Translations under genes and position numbers: made by a program
IMG/VR virus record: IMGVR_UViG_3300031758_000339
Span: 1-31,791 of that record
DNA: 31,791 bases
From: a virus
Strand: one strand, 5' to 3'
Notes under the pieces: generated by a model
What the model was told of the DNA's origin: nothing
The model's database searches: none
What the model saw: the letters and a program-made list of their open reading frames with translations, nothing else
Part shown: in pieces, positions 20,504-27,025 of the stretch
Position numbering within the stretch: the stretch's first letter is position 1
Layout of the letters: each line of letters opens with the position of its first letter

Positions 20504-20848
20504 TCAGGTTGACTGCGGCTCGTAATACGACCAAGATCCGGACCAAGTGGCATATTTGCCCACTTCGTACGTGACCTCTGATTCCTCGCAGATCCAGCCC
20601 TCTGTGACGTTTGCCGGGGTGATCTGCGGCGGGGCTCCTTCTAGGAATCCGGACGCCGTGCACGATGCCGTTGCGCCGCCAGCCTCGACATCCTTCAGCG
20701 GCGGATCGGCGTAGACTCTTTGAGAGTCGCTCAGTGTGGTTACGTCTTCTTTCTGGGTGGTCGCGCCGGGGAGCAGCGTTTTCACCGACACCTGAGTCGC
20801 GCCAGCCGGGATGCCAGGGCCGCCGCCTGGAACGCTAGAGATGGGCAT
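20504..20848 (-). CDS. tail-region protein A
   Basis: 114 residues, ATG 20848, beginning MPISSVPGGGPGIPAGATQV. It is the likely paralogue of protein B downstream (see the shared GAT.(V/I)S(V/I)K, TA(S/N)G(F/Y) and terminal Trp/Tyr patterns). Secondary structure should be mostly beta, ending in an aromatic strand (ATWSGSWSYYEPQST). No family is recognised. Position between the tail terminator-type gene and the tube candidate indicates a tail role. Confidence 0.6.
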   Translation of the reverse strand: MPISSVPGGGPGIPAGATQVSVKTLLPGATTQKEDVTTLSDSQRVYADPPLKDVEAGGATASCTASGFLEGAPPQITPANVTEGWICEESEVTYEVGKYATWSGSWSYYEPQST

Positions 20849-20851
20849 GTC

Positions 20852-21268
20852 TCACTCCTGCCAGGAGATCGTGTAGGTCTGTTCGACGATGTAGGTCGGG
20901 TCTTCCCGGCCCTCGAGGCGGACGGCGTCGCCGTCCCGCTCGTCGGCCAAAAGACAGTGGTCGATTGTCAGGCCGTCCACCGTCCCCTTGAACCGATTGA
21001 GGGCCGCGGCGATCGCCTCGGCGATCTCCCAGGCCTGGACGTGGGAGTCGGCGTAGATGTCGAGCCGGAACGTAGCGACCGGCGGGAGCTGATTCGGCTC
21101 CGGCGTGGCGTCGAGCGTGTCGGCCAGGACAAGCTCGCGGGCCGTGCCCTCGCGGAAGTAGACGACATAGGGCGGCTCGCCCGTGCCCGTCATGGCGACC
21201 GGCCAGGCGAGGCAGTCCTCGACGGCGTCCTCGATCGCGCCTTTGATCCACTTTTCGGGGATGGGCAT
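20852..21268 (-). CDS. tail completion/terminator protein (DUF3168-like)
   Basis: 138 residues, ATG 21268. It begins PIPEKWIKGAIEDAVEDCLA, typical of the helix that opens gpU/DUF3168-type terminators, followed by a strand-rich middle (PYVVYFREGTAREL, PVATFRLDIYADSH), a conserved-looking helix AWEIAEAIAAALNRFKG, and a final strand pair ending VEQTYTISWQE. These proteins cap the tail tube and join tail to head. It follows the gp10-like gene by 3 bp, exactly the HK97 order. Confidence 0.8.
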   Translation of the reverse strand: MPIPEKWIKGAIEDAVEDCLAWPVAMTGTGEPPYVVYFREGTARELVLADTLDATPEPNQLPPVATFRLDIYADSHVQAWEIAEAIAAALNRFKGTVDGLTIDHCLLADERDGDAVRLEGREDPTYIVEQTYTISWQE

Positions 21269-21271
21269 GGG

Positions 21272-21784
21272 TCAGCCTGCGTATCCGGGATTTTTCTTTG
21301 CGGCCACCTCGCGGACCGCCTTCTCGAGGGCGGCGGCCATTTCGGCCTCCAGCTTGCCGGCGAGCGGGCCCCCCCATTCCGCCATGGTCTTGCGGAGGAT
21401 CTGCCGCGGCTGGATGCCGTTGTCCGTGCCGAACTCCAGCCAGATCGCTTTGCGGCTCTCAAACCCGTAGCGGTAGCCCAGGACTCCGTAGACGACGCCG
21501 CCTTCGTTCGTTTTCTTGTAGACGGCCTTTACGGTCGCGGCTCGCCGCAGCCCGCCGCCCTTCACCTTCGACGCCCCGTACTCGCCGGCTGGGCCTCGGT
21601 TGTGGAATACAGTCCGGTTTCTTTGCTTTGGCGTGTTCCGCTTCAGGATCGGAACGCCCGTTTTCCCGGCCCGCTTGACGGCCGCCATCATGTGCTTCTT
21701 CGCGATGTGACGAGGCAGGGCGCGGTAACGCGCCATCATCGCCTCCGTCTCGTCGCGAAACTCTTTGAGGTTCATAGCGATCAT
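21272..21784 (-). CDS. HK97 gp10-like tail/connector protein
   Basis: 170 residues. ATG 21784 overlaps the stop of the head closure gene (ATGA) and has GGAGGA nine bases upstream; a second ATG lies three codons on. After a helical N-terminus, the segments AAVKRAGKTGVPILKRNTPK, VVYGVLGYRYGFESRKAIWL, EFGTDNGIQPRQILRKTMAE and a final amphipathic helix give the HK97 gp10 pattern: G-x-x-A-x-x-x-E-F-G-T followed by P and R-x-I-L-R. The family connects head completion and tail. Confidence 0.85.
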   Translation of the reverse strand: MIAMNLKEFRDETEAMMARYRALPRHIAKKHMMAAVKRAGKTGVPILKRNTPKQRNRTVFHNRGPAGEYGASKVKGGGLRRAATVKAVYKKTNEGGVVYGVLGYRYGFESRKAIWLEFGTDNGIQPRQILRKTMAEWGGPLAGKLEAEMAAALEKAVREVAAKKNPGYAG

Positions 21785-22119
21785 GCGACCTGTTCCTCCA
21801 CCGTGATCTCTAGCTCCGTCCGGTTGGCCCGCTCCACCACGCTCGACACGTAGAGCAGGCGGTCCGACCTCGAGGCCCACCGCAGCCGCATGCCGCCGAC
21901 GATGTCCGGGAAGAACCGGCAGCGGACCAGGGCCTGGACCGTGCCGCCGACCTTCGCCCGCGTCTCGGTCTCTACGTAGGCCTGGGCCTCGTAGGAGCCA
22001 TAGAACGACCGGACGGTCGTCCACTCCTGGCCGGCCGACAGGCCGCCGTGGTCGTCACGCGTGGCCGTCGGGCGGGCCTCCGCGACGAACTTCTCGGTGA
22101 GCAGGGCGGCCGGGATCAT
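21781..22119 (-). CDS. head closure / head-tail adaptor protein
   Basis: 112 residues, ATG 22119 overlapping the stop of the connector gene. The ending LLYVSSVVERANRTELEITV and the central strand run (EWTTVRSFYGSYEAQAYVET, VRCRFFPDIVGG) match the SPP1 gp16 / phage_H_T_join fold, a small beta barrel that plugs the portal after packaging. Order gp6, closure, gp10, terminator is as in HK97. Confidence 0.85.
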   Translation of the reverse strand: MIPAALLTEKFVAEARPTATRDDHGGLSAGQEWTTVRSFYGSYEAQAYVETETRAKVGGTVQALVRCRFFPDIVGGMRLRWASRSDRLLYVSSVVERANRTELEITVEEQVA

Positions 22120-22664
22120 CACCAGCCCCCGTTGTGTGATTCGCTGGCGAGCAGCGTCTCGAAGGCCTGCGGCAACTCGACTGAGCTGTTCGCGGCCAGG
22201 ACGCCGCGGTTCTCGAACAGGTGGACCACGTAGAGCAGGATCGCCGCCTTGATTCGCTTCGACACGCTGCCGCCGGCCCACCACTCGACGACCACCGGCC
22301 CGACGGGTGCCGTGTCAAACTCGATGTAGGCCGGCCGGGCGTCGCCCTCGACCTCGTACTCCGAAGACGAGACCGCGTCGCCGTCGTCGGTCACGGTGAG
22401 CGGATGCTCCGCGTCGAGGACGAGCGGCGGGTTGGGGAGCGTCAGATTCCGGTCGGGCGTCTTCCACTTGGCCCGGAACTTCTTCACGGCCACCGACCGG
22501 CCCAGCCGCGACTCGACCAGCTCGCGGCCGACGGAGATCTTCTCCAGGAGGAACGCGTCCCACTCCTCGAAGTCTTCCATGATGCCGAGCTGCTGCTTCG
22601 CCTCGGAGAGCGAAACCGGCTCGACCTCCGGCTCCTCCGTCACGACGCAGGTGTCCGGCTTCAT
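22119..22664 (-). CDS. HK97 gp6-like head-tail connector
   Basis: 181 residues, ATG 22664. Motifs: VSLSEAKQQLGI (residues 17-28), DAFLLEKISVGRELVESRLG (36-55), then a strand pair with WKTPDRNLTLPNPPLVLD, and a C-terminal helix KRIKAAILLYVVHLFENRGV. This is the gp6/phiE125 gp8 connector pattern; the ring of these subunits bridges portal and closure protein. The gene is three bases from the small head gene. Confidence 0.88.
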   Translation of the reverse strand: MKPDTCVVTEEPEVEPVSLSEAKQQLGIMEDFEEWDAFLLEKISVGRELVESRLGRSVAVKKFRAKWKTPDRNLTLPNPPLVLDAEHPLTVTDDGDAVSSSEYEVEGDARPAYIEFDTAPVGPVVVEWWAGGSVSKRIKAAILLYVVHLFENRGVLAANSSVELPQAFETLLASESHNGGW

Positions 22665-22667
22665 GGT

Positions 22668-22877
22668 CTACCTCGTTTCAGCGGCGGCGGGGGCGACGGC
22701 TCGTTCCAGGCGGCTCGACCGATCGGCGTCGGCCGGCGTGGCCCAGACGGCCCAGCCGGCCTCGACCAGGTGCTCGGCCAGCCCCGGCGTCGCCGCGATC
22801 ACCGAGCCCGCGGGGCGGCCCCGGTAGGACCGCACGAGCCGCAGGATCCGGTGGGCTGGCGTGGAGCCGATGAGCAT
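22668..22877 (-). CDS. small head-region protein
   Basis: 69 residues from ATG 22877 (weak GAGG upstream; an earlier ATG at 22919 lies inside the hairpin region and is less likely). The pattern RLVRSYRGRPAGSVI, AATPGLAEHLVEAGWAVW resembles short phage proteins placed between capsid and gp6 genes, which contain a YxGxxxGxVV strand and a helix ending A..LI..G.A. They are thought to be head accessory or connector parts, not proven. Confidence 0.65.
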   Translation of the reverse strand: MLIGSTPAHRILRLVRSYRGRPAGSVIAATPGLAEHLVEAGWAVWATPADADRSSRLERAVAPAAAETR

Positions 22878-22903
22878 GGGCCGCCTCAGTCCAGATATGG
22901 GGC

Positions 22904-22937
22904 GGCCGGGGGGCTGCATCCTTGCGGCCCCCCGGCC
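22904..22937 (-). terminator. 11-bp hairpin just after the capsid gene
   Basis: GGCCGGGGGGC (22904-22914) and GCCCCCCGGCC (22927-22937) are perfectly complementary, with a 12-nt loop. The hairpin begins 27 bases past the capsid stop and ends before the next gene (22877). It is extremely stable but lacks a U run on the minus strand. It could cut transcription partly or protect the abundant capsid message from 3' decay. Confidence 0.5.
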
Positions 22938-22963
22938 TCAACATCAGCGTGAAGGTTCAGTCG

Positions 22964-24166
22964 TCAGCCGGCGGCCTCGACGAGCTTCGCGACGAAGCTG
23001 GCGTCGTGGTTCGCGATGCCGACCCGTTGCGTGCCGCGGTAGACCACCTGGTCGTTCGCGAAGCCCGCGTCGGTCGACGCCGCGATCTGGAGGCCGTTGG
23101 CCTTGTAGGCCACCGCGGTCGCCATCGAGAAGTCGCCGTACAGGGCCAAGGTGCCCGCAGGCAGACCCAGGCAGCGGAAGACCGGGGCACCCATCACGAC
23201 AGGGAGGACGCGGTCGCCGATCGTCGTCGACTGCGTGACCACCGAGGCCTTCATGATGTGAGCCCAGCCGGCCGAGCTGACCACCCAGGCCGTGTTCGTC
23301 GCGCGGCTGTCGATCTTGCCGACCAGCTCCGCGAGGTCCACGCCGTCGTTGTCGGCACCGGCTTCCAGCGTGTTCGCTTCGCTGATCTCACCGACGAGGC
23401 CGTCGATGCTCTTGGCGACCGAACCCTGGAGCCACACCTCGTCGATCTTCTTGCCGATCGCCATGGCGAGCCGGTTGGCGACCGTCTGGGCGAGGGCCAC
23501 GCCGGCGGCCACGTCCTCGACCAGCTCGTTCGACACCTTGATCAGGCGGCCGAGCTTGTGGAGAGCGATCTCCACGTCGTCGGTCGGAGCGTCGGCGTCG
23601 GTGATCGCCTGGTTCTCGTTGAAGAAGTCAGCCGTCACCTCGCCGATCTTCGGCACGGTGATGCTGTTCGACGAGGTCGGATAGAGGCTGGCGAGCTGCA
23701 CGCCCACCGAGCTGTAGCCGAGAACGTCGATAAAGCCGTTGAACAGCTCGGGGATCACCAGCTCGCCGCCGGTGCTGTCCGTGCTGCCCGACATGGCCCG
23801 CAGCTCGCGAACGTCCCGACGGGCCAGAGCCCGCAGGGCGCGACCGGCGACCTCCATGTCGGCGTGCCGCTTGTCGGCACGGCCCGGCATCACATGCACG
23901 GCCGGGGCCTTGCGGGCCTCGACGGTCGCGATCGTGTCGGAGTCGCTGGTCCGGACGCTGCGGAGCGAAGCCAGGCGAGCGTCCAGCTCGTGCTCCTTCG
24001 CGGCGAGCTTCGCCACCTCGTCGGCGCGGGCGGACCGCTCGGCGAGCCGCTCCTCGATTTGCGCCTTCTCGGCGTCGTCCTTCGGCTCGATGGCGCGGAG
24101 ATCGACGATCTCCTTCTCGATGGTGACCGATTCGTCCTGGAGCTGGGCGAGCTTGGCGCTGGGCAT
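22964..24166 (-). CDS. major capsid protein, HK97 fold with N-terminal delta domain
   Basis: 400 residues from ATG 24166 (AAGGA eight bases upstream; upstream ATGs at 24175 and 24211 lack a usable site). Residues 1-70 form a charged coiled coil (QDESVTIEKEIVDLRAIE; LAERSARADEVAKLAAKEHE), the built-in scaffold that the prohead protease removes. The mature part starts near 124-137 (AMSGSTDSTGGELVIPELFN) and shows the HK97 pattern: a spine helix, VPKIGEVTADFFNENQAITD (E-loop/P-domain), and LIKVSNELVEDVAAGVA. An 82-bp gap upstream (24167-24248) may hold control signals; I saw only repeated CGTAGGACG. Confidence 0.92.
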   Translation of the reverse strand: MPSAKLAQLQDESVTIEKEIVDLRAIEPKDDAEKAQIEERLAERSARADEVAKLAAKEHELDARLASLRSVRTSDSDTIATVEARKAPAVHVMPGRADKRHADMEVAGRALRALARRDVRELRAMSGSTDSTGGELVIPELFNGFIDVLGYSSVGVQLASLYPTSSNSITVPKIGEVTADFFNENQAITDADAPTDDVEIALHKLGRLIKVSNELVEDVAAGVALAQTVANRLAMAIGKKIDEVWLQGSVAKSIDGLVGEISEANTLEAGADNDGVDLAELVGKIDSRATNTAWVVSSAGWAHIMKASVVTQSTTIGDRVLPVVMGAPVFRCLGLPAGTLALYGDFSMATAVAYKANGLQIAASTDAGFANDQVVYRGTQRVGIANHDASFVAKLVEAAG

Positions 24167-24248
24167 GGTTCGCATCCTTGCGTGTGTGCGGGGTTCCGAA
24201 ACTGCCCACACCGTAGGACGCGCCGACCAGCGCTTGAATCGTTTTGTC

Positions 24249-24563
24249 CTAGCGTAGGACGGTCGGACACTTGCCGTCGGGGCAGGGCGGGGCGGCCTTC
24301 GACCGCTCGGCCACGCATCGCTTGCACTGGCAGCGGCACGTCTGCGAGACGCGGCCGTCGGGCTTCCACACGCCGCGGACGCACGTCTGGCCGCAGTCGC
24401 ATGCCACCGGGGCCGGGCCGGGGCCGGGGGCCGGGGCCTCGGGGAGCATCGACGCCCGTGCGGCCGCCACGGCGGCGAAGGCCCGCGGCTGCTCGAGGTC
24501 GATCACGGCCGGGTCGGCCGAGAGCCAGACGAGGAACGAGATGATCCACTGCCAGAGCGACAT
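24249..24563 (-). CDS. Cys-rich protein with N-terminal membrane segment
   Basis: 104 residues, ATG 24563. A hydrophobic N-terminus (SLWQWIISFLVWLSADP) is followed by an Ala/Pro linker and a C-terminal half with ten Cys in a tight pattern: CDCGQTC, CRCQCKRC, CPDGKC. This could be a zinc-binding or disulfide-linked domain; with an N-terminal signal/anchor the domain would face the periplasm, favouring disulfides. The block resembles no family I can name. Position is the last gene before the capsid. Confidence 0.65.
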   Translation of the reverse strand: MSLWQWIISFLVWLSADPAVIDLEQPRAFAAVAAARASMLPEAPAPGPGPAPVACDCGQTCVRGVWKPDGRVSQTCRCQCKRCVAERSKAAPPCPDGKCPTVLR

Positions 24564-24565
24564 GA

Positions 24566-24829
24566 TCAGAGCCCTCGTGCGTGGTCGATCACCGGAAACC
24601 CGTCGTCGCCGATGGTCGGGGCCTGGACGAGCCGCGCGTCCTGGCGAGCTGCCGCCGGCGGCGGGTCAGCGAACGCGGCGATCCAGAGGAGGTTCTTCGC
24701 GGCCCTGGCGAGCCACGTCAGGACCGGCCGGTCGGGTGGGCCGGGGCGGGGCGATCGGTCGCCCGCGAGCCAGTAGCCGAACGCCGCCGCGGCGACGAGA
24801 ACGAGGAGAGTGTTCCTGTCGAGCTTCAT
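24566..24829 (-). CDS. small membrane protein
   Basis: 87 residues; ATG 24829 overlaps the stop of the papain-like gene. A TM segment (about 7-22, TLLVLVAAAAFGYWLAG) follows a short basic N-terminus, then a Pro-rich linker and a weaker hydrophobic stretch (about 46-55, LLWIAAFADP). The rest is polar. In phages, such small membrane proteins next to a hydrolase are often spanin- or pinholin-like; nothing here proves this. Confidence 0.6.
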   Translation of the reverse strand: MKLDRNTLLVLVAAAAFGYWLAGDRSPRPGPPDRPVLTWLARAAKNLLWIAAFADPPPAAARQDARLVQAPTIGDDGFPVIDHARGL

Positions 24830-25935
24830 CGAATCACCTCAGTCGGAGCCGGCGTCAGAAACGCGCCGTTGTCGAGATCACGCCAACCGAAACCGGAAAC
24901 GCCGCCGATGGCCCACGTGTCCTCGCGGATCATTCGCTCGACGACGCTGCGACGTGCCAGGAACGCGCCGTCCGGTAGGTCGGCTGGGAACTTGCCGCCC
25001 TCGTACCGCAGCCATCGCGGACCCCAGCTATTCAGCACGACCGCCAGATCGTCGGGCGCTCCGTTCTTTTTGTGGAGAATCCCACAGATCATCATCTGGT
25101 GGTGCCACGTCCCGCTGGCTTCCGCGATGCCGCGATTCGCGACAGACGAAAAGCCTTGGGAGCTGGCGACCGTGCACGGATAGCCCGACTCCAGGGCCGC
25201 GGCCAGCTCGTCCCAGGTCTCGACTTTGACGACGTGCCGGCATGGGTGTTTCTTCGCCAGGCGGTCGAGCTTGTAGTCGTCGCCCTGGCCTCCGGCCCCA
25301 TACGCTCCTTCGTGCTTCTCGCGGGTGGCGTTGTAGGTCGTGTAGTCAAACACGCCAGGGTATGGCTTGCGGTACACGACGCCCCAGTCTCGGAGCCAGC
25401 GAGCGGCGGCGGCACCGAACGAGCCGTCCGACCACCCGCCGACAGGCTGCGACCCGTCGTAGCCTTCGGGGTTGCTTCGACGCGCTTCGACCCTGGACCC
25501 GCCGTACAGTGGCTCGGTCGCCGGCATCAGCGGAGGCTCGGCCAGCTCGCCGACTTCCCACGACACTGCCTCGGCACAATACACGGCGTGCATGGCACCC
25601 CACGCGACGCAGCTTCCGTTCATCTGCCGGCCGACAACGAAGTCCGTGCCGTACCTCGCGCGGTGTGCCTTGAACATCGCGCGATAGAGAAGCGTGTCCG
25701 TCCCCTTCGCCTTCTCCATGCACTCGGCACCGGCTTGCCTGAACAGCGGCTGCGGCAGCTCTGCCAGAAACTTCCGGACGCCTTCCGGGTTTGGCGTGTA
25801 CCCGTAGTTGTCCTGCCAGTCGCCAATCCAGCCGACGGGCCGGGGGCCGGCGACAAACTCGCCGACGATCACCGCGAACGCGATCCCTAGGAAGCCCGCG
25901 AGGGCCAGCCAGCGGTAGGTGTTGCGGCGGCTCAT
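24826..25935 (-). CDS. membrane-anchored papain-like (C1) cysteine protease
   Basis: 369 residues, ATG 25935 overlapping the stop of the gene before. A basic N-terminus and one TM segment (about 8-30) give a signal anchor. Q104 and C109 (VGRQMNGSCVAWGAMHAV), H279 (GTWHHQMMICGI) and N302 with W304 (VLNSWGPRW) occupy the papain catalytic order Cys, His, Asn, with the expected spacing, so an active enzyme is likely. The mature domain would be outside the inner membrane. Phage papain-like enzymes are rare and may process virion proteins, degrade host surface proteins or help lysis. It is flanked by membrane proteins and sits between protease and capsid. Confidence 0.85.
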   Translation of the reverse strand: MSRRNTYRWLALAGFLGIAFAVIVGEFVAGPRPVGWIGDWQDNYGYTPNPEGVRKFLAELPQPLFRQAGAECMEKAKGTDTLLYRAMFKAHRARYGTDFVVGRQMNGSCVAWGAMHAVYCAEAVSWEVGELAEPPLMPATEPLYGGSRVEARRSNPEGYDGSQPVGGWSDGSFGAAAARWLRDWGVVYRKPYPGVFDYTTYNATREKHEGAYGAGGQGDDYKLDRLAKKHPCRHVVKVETWDELAAALESGYPCTVASSQGFSSVANRGIAEASGTWHHQMMICGILHKKNGAPDDLAVVLNSWGPRWLRYEGGKFPADLPDGAFLARRSVVERMIREDTWAIGGVSGFGWRDLDNGAFLTPAPTEVIR

Positions 25936-26498
25936 TTCGCGGCGGCCTCCGCGGCGGCGGCGACCTCGCGATAGGCCGCGATCCAGGTGGCCCGCTGCTC
26001 CGGCGTCAGCGGCTTCCCGCTCGTCCCGGCGACGCGGTCGAGGTAGTCCTTCACGGCGGCCCGGACCCGCGGGTGGCGGTCGCCGATCGAGTCACCGCGG
26101 AGCCGGAGGTCGAAGGCCCGGACCCGCAGATCGTCGAACGCGACGCCGGTCGTGATGATCGGCGTCGACTGCATAGCGTCCCATTCCACCTCGCCGGCCA
26201 GCTCGCCGAACAGGGCCGCGAGCTTCGCCGCGTCGGAGGCGGCCTCGGGGTGGGCGTTGAACAGCCCGCGAAGGACGAGCGGGGCGTCGGGGGCCGGCGG
26301 GGCCGGCGTCGGCTCGGTGCGGTTTCTGCCCGACCAGACGAGGGCGAGGGCGGCGAGCAGGCCGGCCCCGACGACGTGCCGCAGTTCGACGGCCGGCAGC
26401 TTCGCGTGGGCGATCGCGACGAGCTGCTCGAGGCGGTCGCGGCCCAGGAACGCGTAGGCCGCCCCGGCGGCCAGGGCAACCAGGAGGAGCGTGTCCAT
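25932..26498 (-). CDS. two-TM membrane protein
   Basis: 188 residues, ATG 26498. Hydrophobic segments at about 3-18 (TLLLVALAAGAAYAFLG) and 41-56 (HVVGAGLLAALALVWSG) are followed by a soluble C-terminal domain of about 115 residues (LVLRGLFNAHPEAASDAAKL, AAYREVAAAAEAAAK). It is translationally coupled to the papain-like gene. No family is recognised. A lysis-type pore or an anchor for the protease are both possible. Confidence 0.65.
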   Translation of the reverse strand: MDTLLLVALAAGAAYAFLGRDRLEQLVAIAHAKLPAVELRHVVGAGLLAALALVWSGRNRTEPTPAPPAPDAPLVLRGLFNAHPEAASDAAKLAALFGELAGEVEWDAMQSTPIITTGVAFDDLRVRAFDLRLRGDSIGDRHPRVRAAVKDYLDRVAGTSGKPLTPEQRATWIAAYREVAAAAEAAAK

Positions 26499-26501
26499 GC
26501 G

Positions 26502-26873
26502 TCAGACCCTCACGAGTGGCAGCAGTTGCTCGATGGCACCGGCGGCGATCGCGATCACGAGCGACCGCACCGGCGAGCGGACGAGAATCCAGAGCGGGTA
26601 CACGGCGAGCGGGACCGCCTTGTCGGCGACCGCGTCGAACAGGCTCGCCACGGCCTCCAGGGCGAGGGCCTTCTTCTGGGCCCCGGTCATCGTTGAGACC
26701 GTGTCGAGAGCGGTCACGACGAGCCGCAGCAGGGCGAGCATCAGCTCGCCGAACTCCGCCCAGGTGATGCCGTCGGCGGCGGCGGACCTCGAGGTCGCGA
26801 TGAACGCGGCGATCTTCGCGAGCAGGCCGTCCTCCAGGTTGGAGGCGGCGGCGACCGGGGCGGCGGCGATCAT
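26502..26873 (-). CDS. hydrophobic helical protein, holin-like candidate
   Basis: 123 residues, ATG 26873 overlapping the TGA of the zinc ribbon gene, with GGAGGAG upstream. Helical segments at about 44-60 (ELMLALLRLVVTALDTV), 88-98 (PLAVYPLWILV) and 102-120 (VRSLVIAIAAGAIEQLLPLV) are amphipathic or hydrophobic. The conserved-looking TGAQKKALALEAVASLFDAV segment reminds me of a phage family of unknown function. Holin-like by size and topology only. Confidence 0.55.
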   Translation of the reverse strand: MIAAAPVAAASNLEDGLLAKIAAFIATSRSAAADGITWAEFGELMLALLRLVVTALDTVSTMTGAQKKALALEAVASLFDAVADKAVPLAVYPLWILVRSPVRSLVIAIAAGAIEQLLPLVRV

Positions 26874-27025
26874 CGGCTTCTCCTCCAGACGGCATCGGCC
26901 GGGACCACCTGGCGGCGGCGCTCGCGGCACTGTTGGCACTCCACGTAGCGGACCTGGCGGTCGCCCGCCCGCTTGCTCGACTCGACGCGGAGGCGGCCCC
27001 CGCACTTCGGGCAACTAGCCGGCAT
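26870..27025 (-). CDS. 51-residue zinc-ribbon protein
   Basis: ATG 27025, overlapping the protease gene by 11 bp. CPKCGG near the N-terminus and CQQC 25 residues later form a classic four-Cys zinc ribbon (PASCPKCGGRLRVESS; YVECQQCRERRR). Mu Com-like and Rpb9-type ribbons look like this; Com binds mRNA. The rest is basic. It probably binds nucleic acid or another protein. Confidence 0.7.
   Translation of the reverse strand: MPASCPKCGGRLRVESSKRAGDRQVRYVECQQCRERRRQVVPADAVWRRSR

Noticed and set aside
20720-21853. 377-codon plus-strand frame opposite connector genes
   Set aside because: Antisense to the tail terminator and gp10-like genes, both well supported.
22922-24544. 540-codon plus-strand frame opposite the capsid gene
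   Set aside because: Antisense to the clearly identified capsid gene and a Cys-rich gene, no ribosome site, low-complexity composition.
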